Shown here: one piece after another, positions 1-9,730 of the stretch | Layout: the number at the start of each line of letters is the position of its first letter | Position numbering within the stretch: position 1 is the first letter of the stretch | Source of the DNA: Hippophae tibetana | Taxonomy: Eukaryota; Streptophyta; Magnoliopsida; Rosales; Elaeagnaceae | Assembly: GCA_037013495.1 (NCBI GenBank) | Contig: CM072803.1 | Span: forward strand, 15,084,001 to 15,148,000 | Reading direction: 5' to 3' | DNA: 64,000 nt | Position numbers and translations under genes: made by a program | Notes under the pieces: model-generated | Seen by the model: only the letters and a program-made list of their open reading frames with translations | Databases searched by the model: none | Told to the model about the DNA's origin: nothing

Positions 1-2892
1 AACTTCATTTGTTGTAAGTGAATTTGGTGCTTGAATACTTGGAGCATCTACTTCTGCAATGACTGGATTAAGAGTCTCATATTGTCTCATTGAAACATCA
101 GTTGGTGATTCTTCTAATGCCTCCCGTAACCATGATACAGTTCTTCAAAATATGTATTCTCCCTCTGACGAACAGTATCAGGTGAGGAAAAATAACTCAT
201 GTCCTCAAAGAAGGTAACATCCATAGTGACATAATACTTTCTGGTCGGTGGATGGAAGCACTTGTACCCTTTCTGATAACTTCCATAACCAACAAACACA
301 CATTTAATTGTCCGGGCATCTAATTTAGACCGTTGATTTTTAGGAACATGCACAAAAGAAACACAATCAAATACACTGGTAGGAATATTATGGAAGGATG
401 ATAAAGAGACGTAAGATGGGAGAATCTGGAATGGGATTTTTTCGTTAAGGACACTAGACGAGATATGATTGATGAGATGAGCGGAAGCTTGTACAGCATC
501 ACCCCAAAGATATTTTGTCATATAAGCACTAAATAAGAGTGCACGAGCCATATCAAGTAAATGAGGATTTTTTTCTTTCAGACACTCCATTTTGTTCCGG
601 TGTTTGTGGACAAGTAGTTTGGTGAATAATCTCATGTGTTTTGAAAAAATCTTGAAAAACATGATTAACATATTCTCCCATTGTCAGAACGGAGGATCCA
701 AATGATGCCATTGTATTGTGTTTGAACGAAGGTATGAAAATTTTGAAAACTAAAAAAACTTCATCTTTTGTTCTAAGAAGAGAAATCCACAATAACCTTA
801 TACAGTCATCGATAAACGAAACAAAATATCTCATACCCGATATAACGGGCTCTTTAGATGGTCCCCAAACATCAGAATGAATTAATTCAAAAGGAGTAGT
901 ACTTTTATTAGAAACACTAGGAGAATAAGTAATACGATGGCTCTTAGCCAAAACACAAGTCTCACAATGTAAAACAGTCTCACTAACACCAATAAATAAA
1001 ATGGGCATGGTTTTTTTCATAAGACTAAAAGACGGATCCCCTAAGCAGCGATGCCATAATCAAATTTCACTTAGCTTATTGGAACTAGAAGTCAATGCAG
1101 TGCTTGCCCGTGCTCCTAGTTTCTCCCCTTCGTAGTTCTGATCCAAACGGAACAATCTGCCCCTCAAATACCATCGACCAATTATTCAACTGTGGGATAG
1201 ATATTAAGTGATGAGATAAGTCAGGTACATATAAAACATTATGGGGCTGTAAAGATGGAGTGATATGAACTGACCCCTTTCCTAAAATAGGAAAGGCCTC
1301 ACCATTAGCATTCGTAACATAAGACACTGGTGGTGAAGATAACTCATCAAAATAAGATTTATCATAAGTCATATGATCAGATGCACCAGAATCAATAATC
1401 CAAGTATTAGACCCAACAGAGTGAGAAACATTTAAGGTCATACCAATCTTACCATGACCAGCTATTGAAGCTATAGGGATACCTCCATATTCCATAGGAT
1501 GATTCTGTCCATAGTAGTCTGGTTCTTGGACAATTTACACTACAACTACTTTTGCTTTAGAATGATGCCCATGTTGTCGTTTTTCTCCATAGTAGTCTGC
1601 TTTTGGTTTCAAGTGTGGATATAGTTTCTAACAAGTCTCACGAGGATGCCTCTGTTCATTGCAATAAGAGTAGGGAGAACGAAGGCGATTGGTAAAACCT
1701 GATGGAGGGCCCTACTGATGAAATGGAATTGAATTTTGCTGTTGGAGAAAATGTGCCTTTGATTTAGCTTGAATGGCTAGGCTTGATACCTTAACATGTG
1801 CTTGACAAAGACTCTCTTGTTGAGATTCATCTTTATGGATGTATGTAAAGGCGATCGTCAAGCTCGGAGGATCTGACATTCGAAGCAATTCGCCTTTAGC
1901 ACTATTATGTTTTGTATCAAGGCCTCTTAAAAAAGCATGTACTCATTCAAGCTCCTTCTTCTTCTGGTACCACAGAAGGTCTTCTGGATTTTTAATTTTG
2001 CACGTGCGTTTCTGGTCAAATTCAGCCTATATATTTTTCAACTTGGTAAAAAAAAGATATTGGTTGCCCATTTTACTGCATGCCAACAGCTTTGCACATG
2101 ATTTCATGAACTTGAATAAAGTCAGACTCATTTGTATAAAGATCACTTAAGGTATTCCATATCCCCTCAGCAGTTTCACATTCCTCCACCATTTGTAATA
2201 TATCATCAGTGATGGCTCTAAATAGAATTGACATGACAAAGCCATCATCATCTTCCCACCGAGTATAGGCTTCTATATCATCTTGACTAAGAGCCCTGAT
2301 TGATCCAGATACATGTCCCATCTTATGCATCCCACGAAGATAAATAGACATAACTTTTTTCCATGTTCAAAAATTTGTACCATTAAGTTTAGTACCCCCG
2401 AAAGAACCAATTTCTGAACTCTTAACAGAAACTTCAAAATTTGGAACTTCATGAATTCTGGAAACTTGATGTTGTCTTGAATCTTCCATTGAAATAAAAA
2501 AAAATATTGTGCAGCGGAATAAAGATTTTGAAATTTTTTTTTGGGCCGGGTTGGGCTGATAAGTGGGTTTTCTGAATGTTTAGGCTGATGGGCTGATAAA
2601 TGGGTTGTCTGAATGTTTGGGCTTAAATTAGGGCCGATGAGCTTGGGGTTGATGAGTGGGCTTGGGCTGATTAGGGCAAAATCTGTGGAAGCAAGCAACT
2701 CGGGGAATTTAGAACCAAGCAACTCATTCACAGAAAAGACATTTGGTGAAACCATTTTGGTACAAAAAGTTGGAACTACTCATAGTAAAACTATTGGAGA
2801 GGTTCCTAGGTATATCTTGTATCCACCACTTTCAGCAAAACAAAAAAAATTTAAAAACTGAACAGAACAGTGCAGAAGTTGTGCGGACTCAC

Positions 2893-3212
2893 AGAACAGT
2901 GCAGGGGTGAAGCTGGCCGACGCAGGGGTGCGCGAGCTAGACGGCGCGCAGGGGTGTGCGAACTGAACGACTCGTAGGGGTGCACGAACTGAACGGTGTG
3001 CAGGGGTGCGCAAGCTGGACGGCGTAGAGGTATGCAATCTGGATGGCGTTGGGCTGGTGCGCAGGGCTGGACGGCGCAGGGCTGGGGTGCGACCTGGATG
3101 GCGCAAGGTTGGGGCGCGACCTGGACGGCGTAGGGCTAGGGCGCAACCTAGACGGCGTAGGGCTAGGGCGTAACCTGGACGACGCAGGGATGACATGGGC
3201 TGGACGTCGCAG
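2893..3212. repeat. GC-rich minisatellite, unit about 26-27 bp, about 10 units
   Basis: Degenerate tandem units built around ctggacggcgtagggc and gaactgaacggtgtgcaggg fill the interval between the primer binding site and gag of the Copia relic. It is strikingly GC-rich against an AT-rich background. Both strands stay open over long stretches and would give low-complexity Gly/Leu/Asp or Ser/Pro/Arg proteins. I regard these as products of the repeat, not genes. Confidence 0.85.
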
Positions 3213-3355
3213 ACTAGACAATGGATCTGTAACTGCGACACGAACTAAATAGTGCGAGATTAACAGCACTGCATAAAGAACTGGCAGCGGCGCTAGGAGG
3301 CGTTACTTCTCAAAATCGGTAAGATTTTTTTTTCTTTCCTGCTCTGATACCAAAT

Positions 3356-3546
3356 TGAATATATTAAAATGTATTTACAAATTACAATTACAATGAAGAT
3401 TAATACATGTATAAATATAGGAAATAAGAATCTACTTTTTGGAAAAGTGCTTTTAGGAAAAGTATATTAGTTGCATACAACTAATATATAGCTCATAAAG
3501 TATATTAGTTGCATACAACTAATATACCATTAATGATTTATTAACA
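3356..3546 (-). repeat. Probable 5' LTR of the Copia relic
   Basis: This stretch directly abuts the primer binding site and has TG at its inner edge (3356) and CA at 3545-3546, as LTRs do. It is short for a Copia LTR (about 190 bp). It holds two identical palindromes (3463-3488 and 3501-3526). The outer boundary is a guess because the partner LTR lies outside the window. Confidence 0.5.
3463..3526. repeat. Two tandem perfect palindromes in the LTR
   Basis: Two copies of a 26-bp hairpin (tatattagttg, loop cata, caactaatata) lie at 3463-3488 and 3501-3526, a 38-bp period. Each can fold as an 11-bp stem with a 4-base loop. They could be LTR regulatory repeats, or a small foldback insertion duplicated in place. 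Confidence 0.8.
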
Positions 3547-3908
3547 AATACCCGGATTATTTAAGTCTAAACAATTAGATCTTTAACAGCATCATCATAA
3601 TTTGGGAGGTTGGGAACTTTCGATGCTCTGTTTTTGTTTGCTCCTGTAAAAAGGATGGCTTAACTTATTGATTTGTCGAGACATATATCTAAGTCTTGTA
3701 GGATCTTAATTTGAACTTCCTGATATTTTGATGAACTTTATATCTGGGCCAACTGATCAAAAAGGTGGCTCGTTTAAAATAGTCAGTTGAGCTTGAATAG
3801 GGTGTTGGATTCATCAGTTCTGGGTTGTCCTTGGTCTGATGACATTACATATGTCAACCATGTATTAATTTATCTTTATTAAATAATATTGAATCTTTTT
3901 CTAACTAT
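3547..3908. other. Intergenic, nothing recognised
   Basis: I see no gene, RNA or repeat boundary between the Copia LTR and the CACTA element. Confidence 0.5.
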
Positions 3909-4735
3909 CACTACTACAAAAATGGGTATTTAAGTCGATACGTAAAGTCGATTTTTTTCTAAAAACTGACTTTAAATTGGTTTAAAGTCAGTTCGGTGTA
4001 GAACCAACGCTATCCACGTAGGATGTAGCGTCGGTTGACGTGTCGAACCGACGCTATGCGTGAACGTAGCGTCGGTTCACCACATCAACCGATGCTACGC
4101 TACGTGGATAGCGTCGGTTGACACTTGGAACCGACGATATCCACGTAGCATAGCGTCGATTGACACTTGGAACCGACGTTATCCACATAGCGTAGTATCG
4201 GTTGACACGTGGAACCGACGCTACACACGTGGATAAATTCTTTTCTCTTTTTTCTTCCCAGACAGAAACTATTTTCAGCGTTGCAGAACTCTAAAAAACT
4301 GAAAACCTCCTCTACTTCTCCTCCACTCTCTCATTTTCCGGCCACCTATGACTACCATTTCTAGCACCGGTTAGTGAGTTTTCTTTCTCTTTAACTAATC
4401 TTTTAGATCTCTTATTATTCATATTTTTTTTGTTATTATGTGTATAAATTTTTGTATTATATACGTAGGTTTGTATTATAACATAAGGAGAAGAATATGA
4501 TGATCTTGAATAAAATATAACAAAATGATGGTAATTTTTCTGTTATTAATTAATATTTTATTTTTCAAATATTTGTATTATTTGAACTATTTGCTAAATT
4601 GATTTTGGTTTTTTTTCCTGCTCGAATACAGGTTTTTATTTGAGTATAATAGAAAATGAATAAATTAAAAAAAAAATTAAAGTCGGTTCACCGCGTGAAC
4701 CGACTTTAAACTTTAAGTCGGTTTAGCAAATCGAT
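3909..4735. mobile_element. CACTA (En/Spm) non-autonomous transposon, copy 1, right end lost
   Basis: It begins with CACTACTACAAAAATGGG, the CACTA terminal signature. The subterminal zone (about 3935-4235) is a dense array of short motifs in both orientations (gcgtcggtt / aaccgacgc, often with cacgt), the kind of array CACTA transposases bind. An internal CT-rich segment (about 4240-4390) is shared with copy 2. The right subterminal zone (about 4678-4735) still carries aaagtcggtt / aaccgacttt repeats but no recognisable TAGTG end follows, so the right terminus is truncated or decayed. No transposase is encoded. Confidence 0.8.
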
Positions 4736-5845
4736 AAATTATTTTAAGCTTGACTACGTATGTCAATTATATAAATGCATGTCATCGTTTGTAATAGGGA
4801 TGCAATAGTAAAAGCATAAATTACTTTAAGCTGGACTACATTGTAGAACTAAGTTAGTGATAGAAGCTACGGTGCTTAAGATGGTAAGGTTACTTTGAAT
4901 GTCAAGGTTTAACGTGCGAGCATAATCCAAGACTCGGACACTAGATCTCATGGCTTGGGCTTTATAAAGGTCGGGTACCAGTTCGTAACTTATGTTTAAA
5001 CAGTTATCATATTAATTAAAAAGAGAATGAACTGATTGGAGCCAAAAGATCAATTATCAATCTATTAACCGTTAATTTTGCTTTTAGGAATATAGGATGC
5101 TTTGGTATCTTTTACTTATTGACATAATTGCTTTAAATTTGAGGCTGTAAAAGGATGAAACACAAAGGACTGGATCCGTCTAGGGAACCAAAAAAATTCG
5201 ATCCAATTATTTTGTGTTTTTTGGTGTATACGTTTTGTTTTGTTTTTTTTCTGTATATGCGCTAGTGTCTCGTTCTTAGTTCTTTTCGAAGCTGACTACG
5301 TAGTTGCATGATTGTGGCTGTTTTAACTTTCAGTCTTTGTTTCTTTCTTTACTCGTAATACCTATGTTGTTATCAAATCAATCAAGATAGATCTTGCAGT
5401 ACCAGTATAAATCTTTTGATCACAATCAATCAATTATGCTGAGTGATATCATATTTTCATTGTCTAGCATCAAGAGTCTGCACCACAACCAATTTTTTTG
5501 TCGGTTATAAGAACAAACTTAGCGTCGATATTACTGATTGAGCCACATACTTCAATGTTCATAAAATTCCCTCCTCCACACAACATTCCATGTAACTCAA
5601 AAATTATCACTCAATTTAAAATTAACTTTGTACTGTAATCCAAGCTACCCGACCATGACCATGACTATGGCATAGAATTTTTATTTCCATAAACCATTTT
5701 ACTTCTCGGGCATCATTTAATTGTACTTGGAACTGTCAAAACTAGAAGTAGTAGGTATTTGAATTGGATTACAATGCCAAAGCCCTTGTTTCTTTTGAAT
5801 TTTTCTCACTTTAAATGGCTTCAAAAATTATGTTTCTCTATCCCC
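4736..5845. other. Intergenic between CACTA copies, nothing recognised
   Basis: AT-rich sequence with no supported coding region. I found no LTR, terminal inverted repeat or RNA gene signature. Confidence 0.45.
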
Positions 5846-7000
5846 CACTACTACAAAAAGGGATATATAAGTCGCTATGTAAAGTCGGTTTTTGAAAAAA
5901 ACCGACTTATAATGAATTTGAAGTCGGTTATTCATGTCAACCGACGCTATCCACGTGGATAGTGTTGGTTGATGTGGATAACCGATGCTACGTCACGTGG
6001 ATAGCGTCGGTTGACGTGGATAACCGACGCTATCCACCTAATATATTCTCTCTCGGCTCATTTTGTACGCAGATTCCAGTTTTCTTCCTCTCTCCTTTCC
6101 TCACTCAGAACCATTTTCTCCCAAAATCTTAACCGTGCGCCACCTTCGTTTTACATTTCCGGCCACCTCCGACTACCATTTGAACGTCGGTTTGTAAGTT
6201 ATATTTCTCTTCTCACATTATCTGTCAATTCTTTTTTTTTAGCAAAATATTAAAATCTGTTTATGGGTATTTTCTGTTATTGCTTGGCCAAAATCAATCT
6301 CAATCTGTGCTAATTTTATCAACGTGTAATTGTAATTCGTTAATTAGGAACAGCCTCTCAAATTGCGAATTTTTATTACCTTTTAAAAACCTAAGATCTC
6401 GTCAACTAAATATTTGCAACATGCCCAATATTGGGCAGTTTTTTTGTGAAAATGTATGGATAGCCAAAAACGGACAACACCTAAAAAATATGTTTGACTT
6501 AGTTTATGCAGAATGCAGCTAGCTTATTATTCGATCAATTTGTTTTATATTTTGTATAAATTTTTGATTTAGTTATGTTTTTTTGTTTGCTTGTAATAAT
6601 AATGTTTGACTTATTAATTGTATGTATTCAATAATATCTGAAATGTTATGTGGGTTTGCGTGGATAAATTTATTTATACGTATAATTAATATTACTTTTT
6701 AATTATGATAAAGTAACATGCTTAGAAATTAGAATCAACCGCGTGATTGGTTTTTATATATATATATTCATGAAACATGTTGCTTATTTTTTAATTTGTA
6801 TATAATTTTGTAAAATGATTAAAATGATAATTGTTTTGCATTATGTATGTCGTGAACCGACTTTATGTGTAAAGTCGGTTTATCCCGTGAATCGACTTTA
6901 CATTTTAAGTCTCTACATTTAAAGTCGATTCAGAGAACCGATTTTAAATTTGTTTAAAGTCGGTTTTTAACCGACTTTAATGCCTATTTATGTAATAGTA
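5846..7000. mobile_element. CACTA (En/Spm) non-autonomous transposon, copy 2, both ends present
   Basis: The left end CACTACTACAAAAAGGG (5846) and the right end, read inward as TACTATTACATAAATAGG, are imperfect terminal inverted repeats. A 3-bp direct repeat CCC flanks it (5843-5845 and 7001-7003), the target duplication length of CACTA elements. Subterminal arrays of aagtcggtt and aaccgacgctatccacgtgg fill both ends. An internal segment (about 6050-6200) containing tttccggccacct and gactaccattt is shared with copy 1 and ends in a gtaagtt donor-like sequence, suggesting the 5' exon and first intron of an autonomous parent. It has no transposase gene, so mobility would depend on one supplied elsewhere. 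Confidence 0.85.
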
Positions 7001-7125
7001 CCCCTTGTTGCCTAGAAATATTGACTTTTATGTCTAGCACCATATTACATTAGGTATTTTAATTAAATTGGTTCTTTTTTTTCCAACTAAATATCTGAAC
7101 GAGTACTCTATGCTATTGAATGCAG

Positions 7126-7538
7126 ATGAATAGGCTGCGGACTGAATCAAATGACCATGGTGAAGATACTCTTGAACAGTACCATGTAGAAGGAGCTTCT
7201 GTTGAAACAGTATTGTAAGTTTTATGTCTACTATCTTATTATGGTTAACTCCCAACAGCATGCTTAAGTTGAATTTCTACGTTTTTATTCCCCTTCTCCT
7301 CACTTCTCTGAGCAAGAAAGTGTTTTTTTCTCTCATGGAGTGGAAGTTAACTGAAAATCATTTACTGTTTCTGTAGGCCAAAGGTGAAATCTCGTCCTTA
7401 AGAATTATTATTGAAGCTTGAAAAGGAGCAGACTTTTGGGGATCTCGCTCAAGAAACTCCATGTTTGTCTTTAAGTTGGGGTTGGCTAAGCATGAGTGTT
7501 GCTTGTTGATGAATGGACTTATCGTTGATTCTAATAAG
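7126..7538 (+). pseudogene. UGGT: UDP-glucose:glycoprotein glucosyltransferase fragment, two exons
   Basis: Exon A (7126-7214) reads MNRLRTESNDHGEDTLEQYH... after a tgcag acceptor and ends at a gtaagt donor. Exon B (from 7377, after ctgtag) continues in phase as LPKVKSRP and later KLEKEQTFGDLAQE, and in a shifted frame MFVFKLGLAKHECCLLMNG. From memory this matches the thioredoxin-like part of plant UGGT (Arabidopsis EBS1), the ER sensor that reglucosylates misfolded glycoproteins. There is an in-frame stop at 7398-7400 and a frame change near 7460, so it is dead. The rest of the gene, normally over 1600 residues, is absent. The right side is interrupted 30 bp later by an LTR element (target duplication at 7569-7573). 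Confidence 0.7.
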
Positions 7539-7573
7539 GTGTTGCTTGAGATCCTTTGACAATACCCTACCCT

Positions 7574-9373
7574 TGTTATGATTGATTAAAAATGATATTA
7601 GGTTTGTTAGTCAAAATAGGAGGTGCCTAATTTAGAAGAAAATTCATGGAATGTGGCTTACCAAATTGTCAAAGATGGAAGTGCCTAATCTCGTTTGAAT
7701 AAAGAATAAGAAAATTAGGTAGCCTAATTTTATTGAATGAAGAAATGTTTGACATATGAAATGAGAACTTGAAGGCTATAAATATGGCTTCATTTCTTCA
7801 TTGTTAATTATCCCAAAAATAGAGAAAAACTTGTATGAGAAGTTCTTGAGTGAGAGAATTTTGTGGGAAAATTCTCTTGGGCTTGTAGTTGCTCTTGTCT
7901 TTTGGGTGTGTGAGAAAATTACTGAGAGTGTGGTTGTAACAATTTTCCACATAGTGAATTTTTCCCTGGTTGTCTTTTGACAACGAAAGTGATTTTTCTC
8001 TAATTTGGAGTTTCCACTATAATTCTTGTGTTGTGTATTATCTATTTCTCTGTTATTTGATATTCTGCTAAGGAAGATCTTGGGAGGGGAAATTTGTGAT
8101 TATACCATTTTATCCAAATTTCCTAACAACTGGTATCATAGCCAATTTCAAAGAAAGAAGGAGAAATGTCAGAAGTCAAGATTGACATTGAGAAATTTGA
8201 TGGGAGAATAAATTTTGGCTTGTCGCAAGTACAAGTCAAAGATTTGTTGATCCAATATGGGTTACACAAGGCGTTAAAGGGGAAACCAGCACTTGTTACT
8301 GGTATTGAGTCCAGTAAAACCAATATAAGTGATGAAGATTGGGAAGATCTTGATCTAAGAGCTGCAAGTGTAATTCGGCTTTGTTTGGCCAAAAATATTC
8401 TTGCAAATGTGCATGGAATATCTATGGCCAAAGAACTTTGGGAAAAGCTTGAAGAATTGTATCATGCAAAAGGCGTTTCAAATCGGGTGTATTTGAAAGA
8501 GCAGTTTCATACTTTGTGTATGAATGAAGGAATTATTATGTCTGACCATCTCAGTGTTTTCAATGGTATTATCTCTGAACTGGAAATCATTGGAGTTAAA
8601 CTTGATGATGAAGATATAGCTTTAAGGCTCATCTGGTCTCTTCCATCTTCTTATGATCACATGAAACCTATCTTGATTCATGGAAAGGAGAAAATAATTT
8701 TTTCAGAAGTTACTAACAAGTTGTTTTCTGAAGAAAAAAGGCTGAGTGGTGGAAGAAATGTTTCGCATGAAAACTCAGCATTGGTAGCTGACAACCGAAA
8801 GAAAAACAATTTCATGAAAAAGAAGATAGTGTGCTGGGGGTGTGGACAATCTGGGCATCTCAAAAGAAATTGTCCAAAGGGTGGAGCTGATTCGGCAAGA
8901 AGCTCAAATACACACGGTGATGGAGGTGCCTAACCTTGTTTGAATAAAGAATAGGAAAATTAGGTAGCCTAATTTTGTTGAATGAAGAAATGTTTTGCAT
9001 ATGAAATGAGAACTTGAAGGCTATAAATATGGCTTCATTTCTTCATTGTTAATTATCCCAAAAATAGAGAAATACTTGTATGAGAAGTTCTTGAGTGAGA
9101 GAATTTTGTGGGAAAATTCTCTTGGGCTTGTAGTTGCTCTTGTCTTTTGGGTGTGTGAGAAAATTACTGAGAGTGTGGTTGTAATAATTTTCCACATAGT
9201 GAATTTTTCTCTGGTTGTCTTTTGACAACGAAAGTGGTTTTTCTCTAATTTGGAGTTTTCACTATAATTCTTGTGTTGTGTATTATTTATTTCTCTGTTA
9301 TTTGATATTCTGCTAAGGAAGATCTTGGGAGGGGGAATTTGTGATTATACCATTTTATCCAAATTTCCTAACA
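7574..9373 (+). mobile_element. Short gag-only LTR retrotransposon (TR-GAG-like, Copia-type gag)
   Basis: 5' LTR 7574-8128 starts TGTTA and ends TAACA. A primer binding site follows at 8131-8143 (TGGTATCATAGCC, an initiator tRNA-Met variant), then a gag gene (8166-8933) and a 3' LTR (about 8922-9373). A perfect 5-bp target duplication ACCCT flanks it (7569-7573 and 9374-9378). No protease, integrase, reverse transcriptase or RNase H is present, so it could only move with enzymes from a related Copia element. By eye the LTRs differ at about 13 of 450 aligned positions (about 3%), suggesting insertion one to a few million years ago at usual plant rates. Confidence 0.87.
8166..8933 (+). CDS. Copia-type GAG with CCHC zinc knuckle (255 aa, element-encoded)
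   Basis: The nucleocapsid-type protein opens MSEVKIDIEKFDGRINFGL, the N-terminal pattern of plant Copia gag. A UBN2-like helical region with LWEKLEELYHAKG and SLPSSYDHMKP follows (residues about 15-200), then a basic linker, then a zinc knuckle CWGCGQSGHLKRNC near residues 224-237. Its role in the family is packaging element RNA into virus-like particles. It looks whole as a gag frame and is the only gene of the 1.8 kb element. The last residues run into the 3' LTR. It is a transposon protein, not a host gene, unless expression shows otherwise. Confidence 0.85.
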   Translation: MSEVKIDIEKFDGRINFGLSQVQVKDLLIQYGLHKALKGKPALVTGIESSKTNISDEDWEDLDLRAASVIRLCLAKNILANVHGISMAKELWEKLEELYHAKGVSNRVYLKEQFHTLCMNEGIIMSDHLSVFNGIISELEIIGVKLDDEDIALRLIWSLPSSYDHMKPILIHGKEKIIFSEVTNKLFSEEKRLSGGRNVSHENSALVADNRKKNNFMKKKIVCWGCGQSGHLKRNCPKGGADSARSSNTHGDGGA

Positions 9374-9378
9374 ACCCT

Positions 9379-9730
9379 ACTATCAATATTTTTCTTTAGG
9401 ATCAAACATTTACATAGGAAACGACTAATCAAGGTCAATTATATTAAATGGAGCTTTTATGGATGATAAATATTTCTCGTGTTCATGCATGTAGTTACTA
9501 ACTTACTAGTATTAGGATCTTTTTCACTTTCTGTACTCCTTAAAAGCCTCAATCTATCGCATAATAGCCCCATCTTTGTGATTAGTTATATGAATATTTT
9601 CATTTGTTGGACTCCAATTATTGCTTTTATGCTTCTTGCAATCAGTACAAAAAAAATCTAAGCTTAATATTCTTTGCATCTGTCGTGAAACACAGTTCTT
9701 AAGAAAGTACTTATTATTGTCAATATCTAG
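9379..9730. other. Gap between two LTR elements, nothing recognised
   Basis: I looked here for the continuation of the UGGT fragment interrupted by the LTR element and found none. No other gene or repeat is supported. Confidence 0.5.

Larger units (their letters stand above)
1..3546 (-). mobile_element. Ty1/Copia LTR retrotransposon relic, cut by window edge
   Basis: Read on the minus strand, parts run from right to left: a probable 5' LTR (about 3356-3546), a primer binding site complementary to initiator tRNA-Met at 3341-3352 (TGGTATCAGAGC on the minus strand), a GC-rich leader, a Copia-type gag region (about 2073-2500), a protease/gag-pre-integrase region (about 1085-1500, with the typical WIIDSGASDHMT protease motif) and an integrase region (about 114-1020, with CVFVGYGSYQKGYKC and YVTMDVTFFE as in plant Copia integrase C-termini). 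Reverse transcriptase and the other LTR would lie left of base 1. The element is broken, with several breaks. The outer LTR edge is uncertain because no target duplication can be tested. Family assignment is firm and age is not measurable here. Confidence 0.88.

Noticed and set aside
2780-3269. Long GC-rich open frames on both strands with repetitive Arg/Ser/Pro or Gly/Leu/Asp content
   Set aside because: They are by-products of the 27-bp minisatellite in a retroelement leader, open on both strands, with no family resemblance.
5759-6522. Open frames of 60-80 codons over CACTA copy 2
   Set aside because: They cross the terminal inverted repeat and subterminal arrays and show no transposase motifs.
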